From Bremia lactucae (lineage: Eukaryota; Oomycota; Peronosporomycetes; Peronosporales; Peronosporaceae), in the NCBI RefSeq assembly GCF_004359215.1, contig NC_090618.1, positions 1,712,798 to 1,776,797 of the forward strand: a DNA stretch of 64,000 nt. Direction: 5' to 3'. The position numbers and the translations under genes are program-made. Shown one piece after another: positions 1 through 10,187 of the stretch. Position 1 is the stretch's first letter; each line of letters begins with the position of its first letter. A model generated the notes under the pieces. That model saw nothing but the letters and a program-made list of their open reading frames with translations. It had not been told where the DNA came from and did not search any database.

Positions 1-871
1 CTGCGGGCGTCAAAACGACTTCATCGGTAAACCCCGCCGAGTGTTTCATGACAAACGTCAATTCATGCGCAAAAAAGAGCTCTTCCGTCGAGAGTATTGT
101 GAGATCGACTCTTGGTTTTGTAAATCGATACATGAGCTCAGCTATAGGAGCTTCGGATCGTCGAATTTGAGTCAATTCGGCCTTTGCTACTACGACTGGC
201 ATACTCGAACATTGATCGAAAAAGCGTAACGTGGGGCGAAACTTTTGTACTACAGATGGATGCATGTTTTTTAGCATAATGATACATACTTTTGTCGGTA
301 GCGGCGCGCCAGGGAAAAGATACGGCAGCAAAAATGGGCTCACGAGACCGTCTTCATTGAGTTTGTCCCCGCGGAGGACATTGAGCACAAGTGTCTGGAC
401 GTCGTCAAGGTTTAAACGTGTACGGCTACGGACCGCACTCATCCACATGGCAAAATCAAGCAATACATTGCTAGAAGGTTGTTGTCGTGGGTGTTTAATG
501 ATCATGTTTTCCGCGTACATGCGGTCGTCCAGTGGCTCGTAACCTGCGTCGTCCCGTCGACGGTCCGTATTATGGTGATTAGTAGTACGCTGACGCTGCG
601 ACAGCGGCACACGCGTGTCGTAGATAGACGAAGCGGTCTTTAATGTCGCAGCGTGATCAAGCGCCATGTGCGTGCGCTTGCGTGGAGTTTGACGAGTGGG
701 AGTGAGCGAGCCAACACTCTTGGAAGGGTGCCCAATACCTTGATGTGTGCGAGGCACATTTAAAGTCGAAAGAGCGACGGAGACAGCAAATTGGTTCAAA
801 GTAGCGACTTGTGCAATTGCTTCGCCTTCTTGGAGGATCTCGCCATCTTCGCACTCGTCTTCCGACCCCAT
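1..871 (-). CDS. Unrecognised protein, partial (runs off left edge)
   Basis: The minus strand is open from an ATG at 871 to the window edge: 290 codons without a stop, so the C-terminus is missing. The N-terminus is acidic (MGSEDECEDGEI). A basic, proline/threonine-rich stretch follows near residues 50-75, then a more ordered region from about residue 130, rich in Leu, Val and Met and including FAMWMSAVRSRTRLNLDD. No signal peptide or membrane segment is evident. The gene is head-to-head with ATG13, with about 160 bp between start codons. I do not recognise the family. The length, the clean frame and the absence of an equally long frame on the plus strand support a real gene. It may be spliced further left. 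Confidence 0.7.
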   Translation of the reverse strand, partial: MGSEDECEDGEILQEGEAIAQVATLNQFAVSVALSTLNVPRTHQGIGHPSKSVGSLTPTRQTPRKRTHMALDHAATLKTASSIYDTRVPLSQRQRTTNHHNTDRRRDDAGYEPLDDRMYAENMIIKHPRQQPSSNVLLDFAMWMSAVRSRTRLNLDDVQTLVLNVLRGDKLNEDGLVSPFLLPYLFPGAPLPTKVCIIMLKNMHPSVVQKFRPTLRFFDQCSSMPVVVAKAELTQIRRSEAPIAELMYRFTKPRVDLTILSTEELFFAHELTFVMKHSAGFTDEVVLTPA

Positions 872-1033
872 AGACGTTAATAAGACAAATTGTCTGTTTT
901 TTTCTCGACTTTATATTTCAAAAATTAGGTTTTCGAGTCTTCTTTCTTCAAGACTAATCACGTCAAGAGAATTTCTTTGCGAGAAGAGACCCTTCCCTCC
1001 TCTGTGCGTCGGTCTTCACGTCTGTAGCTGGAC
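872..1033. promoter_or_regulatory. Shared divergent promoter interval
   Basis: These 162 bp separate the start codons of two divergently oriented genes and must hold the 5' ends of both. The interval is pyrimidine-rich in places (for example TTTTTTCTCGAC near 898). I could not identify a specific oomycete initiator motif by eye, so this entry rests on position only. Confidence 0.4.
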
Positions 1034-3521
1034 ATGCTGTCGTCCACTGACTCGATGCAATCCACGCAGCCATCGCGCTCGTCATCACCGCAATACCCAG
1101 GCCCAGACTATCGCTACAGCGCTCAAAACATGCGCAACATCGCGGTGCCTCCCCGGTCTTCGAGTACGTAGCCTTTCATCACTCGCATCTGTGACATGTG
1201 ATGCCTCACTTGTGTTTTGCGTAGCTGGTCGAGCCAAAACGGAGCAAGTTGTGCTGGAATTCTTGTATAAAGTCGCTGAACTTATTATCCAAAGTCGCGT
1301 GAATTTCCACGCGGAACCCGATTTGCGTCGTGGAAGTCGTCGCGCTCGCTTTAATCTCGATATTGAGGAAGTCCCGATCGTTCGCGACGCGATGGCGGCG
1401 TGGAAAGAAGACGTGACGTTGCCACTTGCCATTGACATTTATTGGGATGCCGGTAGTCACACAATTTTACTCGAGCGCTGGAGCGTCACGTTTGTAGCTG
1501 ATGGAGAGCATGCATTCGCGTACTTAAGCTCGACACAGGACGTTATTCAGCAGCTAAAAGAAGTTTGCAAACGAATTAGCGTGCTTCTTCGTGCGCTCTT
1601 TTCCTTTATGCGCCAGCTTCCAGCACATCGTCTTTTTACGCAGTCGTACCCGTCGATGTTGAGCTACACGCTCCATGGTGCTGTTGCAAGTGATGCCGTC
1701 CATGCGTTTGAAACCCAGCGCGTTGCTACAAGCAGCTACTCGTTTATGCCAATTACTACACCGTTTGGTAATTTAAAAGTCACAGCAGTCTATCGTCGCG
1801 ATTGTGATCCATTTACAGAGCTCCGAGAGCTCGCAGCACCTTTGCGGATTTTACAAGACGACTTTATTATTCAAGATTATGTGCCTAGTTCTCCAGAATT
1901 TGCGTCAGCGAGTGCGCCTGTATCGCGAAGTACGACCGTGGAGACGCCAACGCGAGAACATGAGCATCGTACGGGATCTTTTGTGCCAGTGAATGGACCT
2001 CCGCCCACGAGTAATTACGACAAGGACGCTCTATCGTCGCGTCGGTCGTCTCCACGCTCCATCCCAGTGACAACTCAGCAGCCATTTAGCCACTTAAATC
2101 ATGACATGGATCCTCAAAGGGAAGAGGAAGTGCAGTTACCCATAGGAATGTCAAGACCCATGGCCATTCCTCGAAGTAATAATAAAGCAAGCATCGCAAT
2201 TGCTGCGAATCGAGCTACTTTGCAGCATGCACATTCGTACGGTGGCGAAGACGATACCCATTTACTGAATGCCGCAGCAAATTTGAATGTGGCGGCTGCG
2301 CCGTATGGATATGGAAACGTCGCCATTGCACGCGAACGAGAACATACGTTGTCGCCGTCGTTGGCGTTTCAGCACCGACAGCAGCAATTGTGGGAGGGAC
2401 ATGCAGCGCATCATGATACCGAGTCTCGACTTCACTCGTCTCCGAGTTGTTTGGACGAACCACCGATTCATTTACTCGACTCGAGTAGCCACGGCAGTAC
2501 GGCGTATCAATGTTTGTCAACGCCACCTCGCCATCCAAAGACGGTAGCTTTGCTACGCACTACGTCTCCTGCAGTCACGCACAAGCCCTTTCTCGAGACT
2601 CATGCTGCGGCCGGATCGTTTGAGCGCTTTGCACTCGACAGTGTCCCACCGTCTCACGTACAGCCACATCGATTGCATAGTCGAAAAGGATCGTTTAGTG
2701 GTGCATTTGTCTCGGAATGTAGTACTAGTACGGGCGGCAATGAAAGTCTAGTACTTTTGAACGAAGGCACCACTGACATGTCTTCTACTGCGAAAACAGA
2801 AACAATCACAACGTATTCAGGCTCGCATGTACACCCTTCGACCGAGTGCTTACCTCCCTTCACGTCCAGTCCGCCGTTTCAAGCTAATCCATGCGAGCTG
2901 CTTTCAAAGTCGCCGGGGTATGCGTATGCAAAGAGTCAATTGTGTTCTGGCTCGAGTACTGTGCCGATGTTTATTACGACCGATCGTTTTCAACGAAGTA
3001 GCGAGACTGCAAAACCGGTAAAGTCGGCAACTATGAGCACTGGAGAGCATTGTGAATTTTTACCTGATTTTGGGCATACGGGGGTCGCGGCGTGGGGGAT
3101 TTCTCCCGATAGTCCGGATTCCTTGAGTCTTGCGCTTGGCAGTACTGGTAATTCGAGAGATGAAGAAGCTGCTGTTGAGTCGCGGGACAATTTCATGGAT
3201 GACTTGGATGCCCTCATCTTGCCTTTTGCAATCCATGATGGACAATTAAGCGCTGCGACGACTGCGGGGGACTCGGTTTCGTCTGGAGCTGGGAGCTCTT
3301 TTAGTCGTTTATCTGGTGCGTCGGTGGGAAATTTTTTGCAGCAATTGAAAAACGCGCCACGTTTGAGCAAAAGTTTGTCGACGCTTGGGCCATCGATGTC
3401 ACCGGATGAAGCCGATAATTGTATTGACACGAGGCAGGAAATGAAGGCGTCGTTTTCGATGTTTGATGAGGAATTGGCAGGTTTTCGGAATCTGCGCGAG
3501 GAGCTCACGCAAATGTTGTAA
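1034..3521 (+). CDS. ATG13: Autophagy-related protein 13 (ATG13), two exons
   Basis: ATG13 is the regulatory subunit of the Atg1/ULK kinase complex that starts autophagosome formation in the cytosol. Exon 1 is 1034-1163. A 61-bp intron (1164-1224, donor GTACGT, acceptor GCGTAG) joins it in frame to exon 2 (1225-3521), giving 808 residues. The N-terminal HORMA domain spans roughly residues 45-235. Typical family strings are visible: LLERWSVTF near residue 125 and SFMPITTPFGNLKV near 217. The remaining ~570 residues are Ser/Thr/His-rich and probably disordered, with a short conserved-looking C-terminus (FDEELAGFRNLREEL). The uninterrupted frame extends upstream to 747, but the spliced start at 1034 gives a better N-terminus and avoids overlap with the divergent gene. 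Confidence 0.9.
1164..1224 (+). other. ATG13 intron 1
   Basis: A 61-bp intron begins GTACGTAGCC and ends TTTTGCGTAG. Removing it joins codon 44 across the junction and keeps the HORMA frame. The donor, the acceptor and the small size fit oomycete introns. The exonic frame after the acceptor stays open to the stop at 3519-3521. Confidence 0.75.
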
Positions 3522-3701
3522 AAGGCTTTGAGCTTTTTTATAAACCTCTCTATTCAGATCAAAAGTAGTTTCTGGTGTCGAATTTGTAAAATACAAGATT
3601 AAAATTTCTTCATTAAAAACGTGTGCTTGATTGGATTGTCAATTTTCAATTGGAATTAGAAAATGGTAAAAAATAATTGAAATGAAACGCGCTTTATTGC
3701 T

Positions 3702-4931
3702 TCAAGTTAACGAGGCCTTGGGCTCAGCAGCAAGCGCGCGCTCGAGGTCGGCGAGAATGTCTGGGAGGCCTTCAATGCCAACGGATAGACGAATGAGGTT
3801 ATCGGAAATTCCCAGCGATTGACGCACTTCCGCGGGTACGGACGCATGCGTCATAATAGCAGGAGACTCGGCCAGCGACTCGACCGCGCCGAGGCTTTCA
3901 GCCAGTGTAAACACTTGAAGGTTCTCAAGGAATGCACGTGCCTTTTCAAGACCGCCACGGACGTAAAATGTCACCATGCCGCCAAACCCTGACGTCTGCT
4001 TTTTTGCAATTTCATGCTCCGGATGAGAGGCCAGCCCTGGGTAAGACACTTTTTCAACAGCAGAGTGAGCCTCTAGATATTCTGCGACCGCTTGAGCGTT
4101 CTTTGCATGAGTGGCCATGCGCACGTGCAGCGTCTTTAGACCACGGAGTGCCATGTAGCAGTCAAATGGCGCGGGAACCGCACCAATACCATTCTGAATG
4201 AATCGGAGCTTGGTGTGAATCTCCTCCGAGTTCGTGATGACTACTCCACCCACGACGTCACTATGGCCATTGATATACTTGGTGATACTATGCACGACAA
4301 TATCAGCGCCCAACGTCAAGGGGTTTTGGAAATAAGGCGACATGAATGTATTGTCGACAACCAGCAGCAACTTATGTTTCTTGGCAAAGTCCGCCACAGC
4401 GCGAATGTCTGTGATCTTGAGCGTCGGGTTCGTAGGGGTCTCGATCCAAATGAGTTTAGTCGATCCAGGACGTACCAGCGTCTTGACCTTGTCAAGATCT
4501 CCCATGTCCGTAAAAGTAAACTCAATATTATACGTAGGAGACACAGTCTGGCGAAAGTACCGTTGTGTGCCGCCATAGACGTCATCGATGCATAGAACGT
4601 GATCTCCGTGCTTCAGCAGATGCGTCACAGCTGTTGTTGCGGCCATGCCGGACGAGTAGCACACGGCAAAACGGCCTTGCTCACAAGCAGCTAGTGCACG
4701 CTCTAGAGCACCACGCGTAGGGTTGCCCGTGCGCGAATACTCCCAGCCCTTGCCAAACGAGTTGACTTGTTCACGACCGGCGACGACGCCTGGAGACGCT
4801 TGCGCGAAAGTACTTGCTAGAGTGATAGGGACGGCTACTGCACCAGTGTGCTCGTCCGGAGCCTGGCCTGCATGGATTGCGGTAGTACCAAAGCCGTGAT
4901 GCTCATCGACATTTGAGTCCGCACTGGTCAT
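3702..4931 (-). CDS. CTH: Cystathionine gamma-lyase (PLP-dependent)
   Basis: A 409-residue protein of the Cys/Met metabolism PLP enzyme family, complete from ATG at 4931 to the stop at 3702-3704. It should cleave cystathionine to cysteine, 2-oxobutyrate and ammonia in reverse transsulfuration. Motifs visible are EYSRTGNPTRG (63-73, with the neighbouring-subunit phosphate-binding Tyr), the cofactor-stacking Tyr119 in DDVYGGTQRY, the cofactor Asp193 in VVDNTF, and the Schiff-base Lys218 in SITKYINGHSDVVGG. Length is normal for the family and no intron or targeting peptide is obvious. Cystathionine gamma-synthase and beta-lyase share these motifs; the SITKYxNGHSDV context favours gamma-lyase. 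The gene is convergent with ATG13, with a 180-bp gap. Confidence 0.88.
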   Translation of the reverse strand: MTSADSNVDEHHGFGTTAIHAGQAPDEHTGAVAVPITLASTFAQASPGVVAGREQVNSFGKGWEYSRTGNPTRGALERALAACEQGRFAVCYSSGMAATTAVTHLLKHGDHVLCIDDVYGGTQRYFRQTVSPTYNIEFTFTDMGDLDKVKTLVRPGSTKLIWIETPTNPTLKITDIRAVADFAKKHKLLLVVDNTFMSPYFQNPLTLGADIVVHSITKYINGHSDVVGGVVITNSEEIHTKLRFIQNGIGAVPAPFDCYMALRGLKTLHVRMATHAKNAQAVAEYLEAHSAVEKVSYPGLASHPEHEIAKKQTSGFGGMVTFYVRGGLEKARAFLENLQVFTLAESLGAVESLAESPAIMTHASVPAEVRQSLGISDNLIRLSVGIEGLPDILADLERALAAEPKASLT

Positions 4932-5242
4932 GATGAAGACTGACGTTCAATGGCTCAGGGTTTCAATTCACTACAAATGAATACACGGGACATTATCGGA
5001 TTAAGAAGGTAAGAGGACAATCAAGTTGGTCATTTCACGTGTTTCTGGCTGCCACCAGTTTTGTTCTCGTCATGAAGCATTTAGCCTTTACGATACGTTT
5101 AGCGCAGCAAGTTAACCCAGCGCAGCAACGAGTTAAGCTCTGCTGACTACGGCTGCTTGTTCTTTTGAAATGAGTATTTTTACGACGATCTGACTTGGTC
5201 GAAAAGTTGGCAATAAAATTTGCTATCAGTTTTTATTATTGA
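4932..5242. other. Intergenic spacer upstream of the lyase gene
   Basis: This holds the lyase promoter and about 250 bp of low-complexity sequence with short GCAGCAA-type repeats near 5105-5130. No gene is seen. Retroelement-related sequence begins at 5243. Confidence 0.5.
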
Positions 5243-5316
5243 AATGCGAATAGTCGAAATTCTCTTTAAAACACTTGCTTTAAAGGGTTTTAAAGAGAAT
5301 TTCGACTATTCGCATT
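5243..5316. repeat. Perfect 30-bp fold-back at an LTR-1 fragment
   Basis: Left arm 5243-5272 and right arm 5287-5316 are exact reverse complements, with a 14-nt loop (5273-5286). The centre (TCTCTTTAAAAC then ACTTGCTTTAAAGG) matches the minus-strand R/U5-like part of LTR-1 seen at 50517-50540. The structure therefore looks like an LTR that was folded back and duplicated in inverse orientation. Confidence 0.85.
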
Positions 5317-5559
5317 GCTTATATCTATTTTCTACTAGCTTAATTATATACTAACACAAAACATGTAACAAAGTCTTATCTGTCTCTCTCTTTGCGCCCG
5401 TCCAATGCTGACTAAACGCGGAGAAAAGTAGATGTAAAGGCCTATATCTTCTAATGAATAAGCTTTTGAAATGTTACTATCTAAAGTAATATTTTCAAAA
5501 TATTATTTACCTTTTACAACCTTTAACTGTTGATTTAATGTAACGATACACCCCCATTA
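5317..5559 (-). repeat. LTR-1 fragment (minus orientation)
   Basis: The sequence matches the minus-oriented LTR-1 copies at 32895-33332 and 50406-50843, including the block AACACAAAACATGTAA, the TCTGTCTCTCTCTTTGCG stretch and the terminal GTAACGATACACC. Its inner end is replaced by the fold-back at 5243-5316, so it is a truncated solo LTR. Confidence 0.75.
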
Positions 5560-5861
5560 AACGACAATCACTCTGACTGTCATTGAATGTGGTGGACACT
5601 ATAAGATCACTTCATTGAAAACGATGTTGATTGGTCAAAACCATCAATTTAATACTATCGCATGGTTAACGGGTCCATTCGGTCAGCGAATAGTGTGGCG
5701 CCTTCGGCTGCGGTTCATGCAGCCGCCAGTGACGCATTATTGTCTCTTGCGGCAGACGTTCCGTCTGCCGTAATATCATCTTCTCCCGCAACACTAATTG
5801 TTGCGGGTGCACGTGGTGAGCCACCACGTGAACGCGACCTCTCTTCGGCGGTCGACCATGA

Positions 5862-6605
5862 ATGCGAGTCGAGATGGCCGACCATGAATGCGAGTCGAAC
5901 GAGATGGCCGACTCGGGGAGAGTGGAACAGTTGCCTACGGGTCGTCAGGCAACTGACTATGAGCCTTCGAATGAGGGGGCTCATATGGGCAGTCGTGCTA
6001 ATAGCGTTCGCTATAGCATGTCTGATTCCGACGATGAGGATGATTCCTCATCGCCAGCACCGTTTCCCGTGCCATCGCCTGCACTCATCCTTGTGCGTGG
6101 TGATGAGGACGGCGTAAACCATCGTAGTAAATGCTCTTGTGATACCCTTGCTTCAGTGGGTAACACTCAGGGGAGTGCAGAATATAAAATGTCTTGTCTT
6201 GCCTTTGAGAAGAAGCCGTGGCTTTTGCCCGAACAGCTACTCAGTAGCTTGTCCGAAGAGACTTCTCCTCACAATAAATATCTTTTATTTATTGCGACAA
6301 AGCTATATGGTCTTGATCCCAGCGCGATGAACTTTTGCGCTAAGGAAGATTTTTATCTCGATCTTCTCTTAAGCACGATGGTATACTGGCACCATCAAGC
6401 GAGATAAAAGTTCGTTGATGCAAGCCTGGAACGCGTTTATTCGCAATGTCAAATACGTTGGACGCGAAGCCTGTCTTCAAAGACTTAACGCGATTCGCGT
6501 TAAGTTTGAAAAACGAACTCCAAACGGTGCAAGATTTAAACTGCATCGATTGTTTCGTGAGGCAGGAATTCCATGCCTCACGTGGGGTGATCCGTGTCCG
6601 TGACG
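5862..6605 (+). pseudogene. Unrecognised retroelement-like ORF, frameshifted
   Basis: The first frame (5862-6407, 181 codons) starts with a duplicated MADHECES-type segment, has an acidic SDSDDEDDSSSP stretch, then a more structured part (SCLAFEKKPWLLPEQLLSSL). A +1 frame continues from about 6380 to 6605 (MQAWNAFIRNVKYVGREACL). One frameshift would join them into a protein of about 245 residues. A 115-bp piece of it recurs inside element D1 (40307-40421). No known domain is recognised. A gag-like or accessory protein of an unidentified element is possible. The region is dense in short perfect hairpins. Confidence 0.45.
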
Positions 6606-6655
6606 TGTCGACAACACGAAACGAGCGAAAGGGGACGTTTGTTCCCTTTCTTCGC

Positions 6656-8028
6656 CCTAGTGAAGGGCTCGCATCTCTATCAAGATGCGCGATGCGATTG
6701 ACGTTTTGCAATCGATTTACAAGCGCTAAGAACGCGTGTTTCCGATAGACTTCTGAACCATCGGATGGGTCTCGTCATACTGACGGACGGGGCCCTCAAC
6801 GTCAACATCCAGCTGGGACCGAGGCTCCCAGCTGCCATACAAAGGTGGATAACCGCGCCAACAAACAACAAAACTCGTTTGCTACCCGTTCCCATCACGG
6901 TGGTTTACGATACGTTCCAGACAAAAACATTAAACACAGTGGAAATCCACCAATGGTTGTGGTGGGGAAGAGAAATGTAGATCCGACCTATGAGTCGGAT
7001 CTAGAGTCGAAGATAAAAAAACTCGATCGCTACCTCCATGAATTGGAGGAGGGTCTTGGAAACGAGCGACGCGTTGCCTCTGCGAGTGCAGTACACGGAA
7101 TGGCCCAATGAACTTGGGTAGAAGTTTACTACTATCCACATTAGTGACTTCATGCTTAAGTAAGTTTACCGTAGACAGTAGTACTAGATCATCAATTTTG
7201 AATTAAAGATTATTTGCTCATTCATGTTGTCTGCTTTCCGTTTCGGCCAGTCCACTGCGTTAGAAATGGAATCCTGTACGAAACGGACTACCAATTCTCG
7301 AGCCAGCAGAAATTCCTCTGCTGACTCACTTGTTTTGTGGTATTCAAGTGCGCTTTGTGCGCACTGCCATAAGATTTTTCTCTTCTTAAGCAAGAAATTC
7401 CTCGCTGGTGCTATTTTTTTCTTAAACGATAGTGTCATCACTATTGCTGAGTTTCTCTCTCTCGATGTCGATTGCTTCGACATCAACATCATTTGCGTCG
7501 TCGGTAATTTGACGCGTGATGAGCATGATCCAGAGCTGATTTCGCGTCTGCGAGTCCACCTCCTTTAAATAAAAATTCTCATTAATTGGGTGGGTATGCG
7601 TGGATGGCGTAAGCCATTCACTAAGAACGGTGTATGCGTTGTAAACGCATGCACCGAATTCTTGATGGCGAATTCGACCATCGCTGAAACCTCGCTCCAA
7701 TTCGGATACGATTGGACGTAACCCCGAAATATATTTTCGAAGACGCGATTGACGCGTTCCGTCCGACCATCTGTCTCCGGATGATCAAAAGTTGACATAT
7801 TCAGCCGTGTTCCGAGAGATCGGAACACGGATTGCCAAAACTCTGCCGTGAACCGTGGATCGCTACCGGAGACCAGTTCACGGGGCAAACCGTGGAGTCT
7901 GATAATCGTGTAGATTTAGACAAGGGCACAGCCTGGAGCCGTGATTGACTCGGATACTGCAGCAAGATGTACCATCTTGCTGAATCTGTCTACAAAAACA
8001 AGTATTCCATTGTTTTTGTGACCGGCTT
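6656..8028 (-). pseudogene. Element A0: 3' pol remnant (integrase, chromodomain)
   Basis: Read on the minus strand from 8028, it contains the second half of a Ty3/gypsy integrase core: LVSGSDPRFTAEFW then DHPETDGRTERVNRV (7565-7888). A linker follows (7184-7492, ending RFVQDSISNAVD), then the integrase C-terminal motif LLPKFIGPFRVLH (near 7100), then a chromodomain (LERIVNHRDGNG, WRGYPP, SWEPR in the 6880-6780 area). The frame is broken several times, and about 330 bp present in copy A5 is missing between the integrase tail and the chromodomain. The right end is cut by the LTR-1 of element A1 at 8029. Confidence 0.7.
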
Positions 8029-8463
8029 TGTAACGGGGTGTATCGTTGCATGAAATTAACACTTAAAGGTTGTAAATTAATATGTTATTTAAAAGGAAGA
8101 TAATATTTGGAGAATATTACTTTACATGGAAACATTTAAAAGCTTATCCATTGGTTTATATAGACCATTATTTCTACTTTCTCCGCGGTCCAGTCAGCGC
8201 TGGACGCGCGCAAAGAGAAAGACAGACAAGACTTGATTACATGTTTTGTATTAATTAATAATAAGTTAGTATTAAGTAGATAGAACAGATGAACTTAATT
8301 GTATTAATACAGGTTTCAATCAATCCTCTTGAAAGCAAGTGTTGAAAAGAGTCTTCCTCTGCACGTACTAGTGTATGCGAAGTGACGTGAGGCACCACTC
8401 ACACTGAGGCAGTGCTAAGTGGACTTGTACTGAAGCTGTACAAGCCATTAGTGCCCCGTTGCA
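8029..8463 (+). repeat. LTR-1, 435 bp (5' LTR of A1)
   Basis: It begins TGTAACGGGGTGTATCG and ends GTGCCCCGTTGCA. It aligns along its full length with the copies at 26457, 32895 and 50406. The downstream CCTTGTAGCAC is a mutated form of the primer site CCTGGTAGCAC seen after other copies. Confidence 0.85.
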
Positions 8464-8777
8464 CCTTGTAGCACTTTGTAACCCGTACAAGGACCACAGT
8501 TCCATCATCTAACATGGACATGTTAAATAATAATGGAAATACGCATCAATTTTGCGTGATAGCTACTCCTTTTTAAGTGACATAGAAAGGAGTGCGGTCA
8601 AACGAATGAGTTCGACCGTAGGGGACGATGCCATCTTGGCTATGCTGTCCGGTTTGGACAGAGATGCCATCCATTGAGCCATCGCCAAGTTCATACATTA
8701 TGAACTTGACGAGGCTAAGGAGAAGGTAGCCTTGCTTTATCAGCAAGGCTCTCAACAGGCAGAACAGTTGAGGTTAC

Positions 8778-9432
8778 ATCTTTATCTTCTGCGTAGGCTT
8801 TCTTTATGTCATCAAACAAAGTTGATGACGGAACACTTGTAATGATTGTTGGAATAGTGGGATTATTTTCACTGTTGGAATGCACATCTGGCTCGGAATC
8901 GGGTCGGCGTGATTATGCATCAGCGACGACATTAAGTCGTCCTGTTTTATTTTCTACGAAGAAATTGTACTCCGCAAAGAAGGATAGCCACCTCGCCATT
9001 CTTTGCGAGGGGTGTGGGCTATTTACGGCCGTGCGTAATGACGCATGGTCCGTATATACGGTATACGGTCTATCTTCGAGGAGATAGACCCTAAACTTGC
9101 AAGTGCATATTTCATGGCAAGGAGTTCCTTGTCATGCACTGGGTAATTGCGTTCAGCTGGTTGCAGCTGACAAGATTGGTAACAGACGACGTGCTCCGCG
9201 CCGTCTGTATCGTATTGCAATAACGCGCAGCCAATTGCAAAATCGCTGGCGTCACAGACCACGTGGAATGGTCTGTCTGAATCTGCAATCGTCTAATGGG
9301 CGATTGCATCAAGCTTTACTTGATACCTTCAAACGAATGCTGACAATTTGCGTTCCATAGTCATTCTCGTCTTTTTTTAAGAAACGAGAAAGATGAACAG
9401 TCATCTCGGCATTATTGCGAGAGTACTTATGC
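8778..9432 (-). pseudogene. Inverted RNase H fragment inside A1 gag
   Basis: On the minus strand, 9262-9023 encodes a gypsy RNase H N-terminal part (CDASDFAIGCALLQYDTDGA, then NYPVHDKELLAMKYALA). The flanks join exactly where intact gag copies read AGGTTGCAACAGGTAC, so this is an inverted segment placed inside gag. Its ends match minus-strand element sequence at 29008 and 47218. Confidence 0.7.
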
Positions 9433-9594
9433 AAACAGGTACAGACCCCTGCACCTGGGATGATTCACACGCGTCATCCCGAAACCTTAAAGATTGACGT
9501 CTCTAAGTATATTGGAGTCGAAGAAGACTCCCTCTTAAGATGGTTTGTGGAGTTGGACGATGCCATAAGGGCTCGTCACATTGTCGACTCGATC

Positions 9595-9888
9595 GAGCTC
9601 TGAACTCTGCCCTAGGCGGTTCAAACGTCTGTTTGAGCCGGGCTATAAAAGCGTCTAGCGAGGAAATACATATGGGTCGCGCAACTTAAGGCCAAGTGCC
9701 CAAGTTTTGGCTGTCACATCGTCGACGAGCAAACAAAAGTCGCATTCACCCAGTCAAATTTGGCAGGTCATGCCAAAACTTGGGCACTAGGCCTTACGTT
9801 GCGCGACCCATATGTATTTCCTCGCTAGAGGCTTTTATAGCCTGGCTCAAACAGACGTTTGAACCGCCTAGGGCAGAGTTCAGAACTC
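9595..9888. repeat. 117-bp inverted repeat within gag
   Basis: Arms 9595-9711 and 9772-9888 are reverse complements with only a few mismatches, separated by 60 bp. The right arm is the normal gag sequence in plus orientation. The left arm is an inverted extra copy that interrupts the frame between IRARHIVD and EQTKVAF. Confidence 0.85.
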
Positions 9889-10187
9889 GATCAGAGCTTT
9901 TGAAACTCAAGCAAGGCAAGCGTGATGTTCACGCTTATGGCCAGCACATACGACTCTTAGCGAGTTGTATTACAAATAACCCAGTTCATGAACACACGGT
10001 GATTATGGTGTTCATGCAAGGTCTTACGGATGGTCCCGTAAAAACCCACCTGTCCCGCTTGAAACTGGCTACGCTTGAAGAACCAATATCCGTTGCGGAA
10101 CAGGAGGACTTTAGCTTGAGACAGGCATAAGCGAGTTCGTCATCGTATCGTCCTTCAAGACGACACGAGTTTTGAGGTCCAGAACCC

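Larger units (their letters stand above)
8512..10187 (+). pseudogene. A1 gag, broken by inverted insertions
   Basis: The reading corresponds to the A5 gag that starts at 50355. Recognisable plus-strand pieces are the N-terminal segment (8570-8777), the QTPAPGMIHTRHPETLKIDV block (9440-9600) and the capsid-like region EFRTRSELLKLKQGKRDVHAYG to SVAEQEDFSLRQA (9875-10130). Two foreign blocks interrupt it: a minus-oriented pol piece (8778-9432) and an inverted copy of gag itself (9595-9711). Several stops are also present. Confidence 0.65.

Noticed and set aside
41..542. Plus-strand frames 41-229 and 231-542
   Set aside because: They lie wholly opposite the longer minus-strand gene that is open to the window edge.
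747..1033. N-terminal extension of the ATG13 frame to 747
   Set aside because: It overlaps the divergent gene, lacks resemblance to ATG13, and a spliced start at 1034 with a clean 61-bp intron explains the N-terminus.
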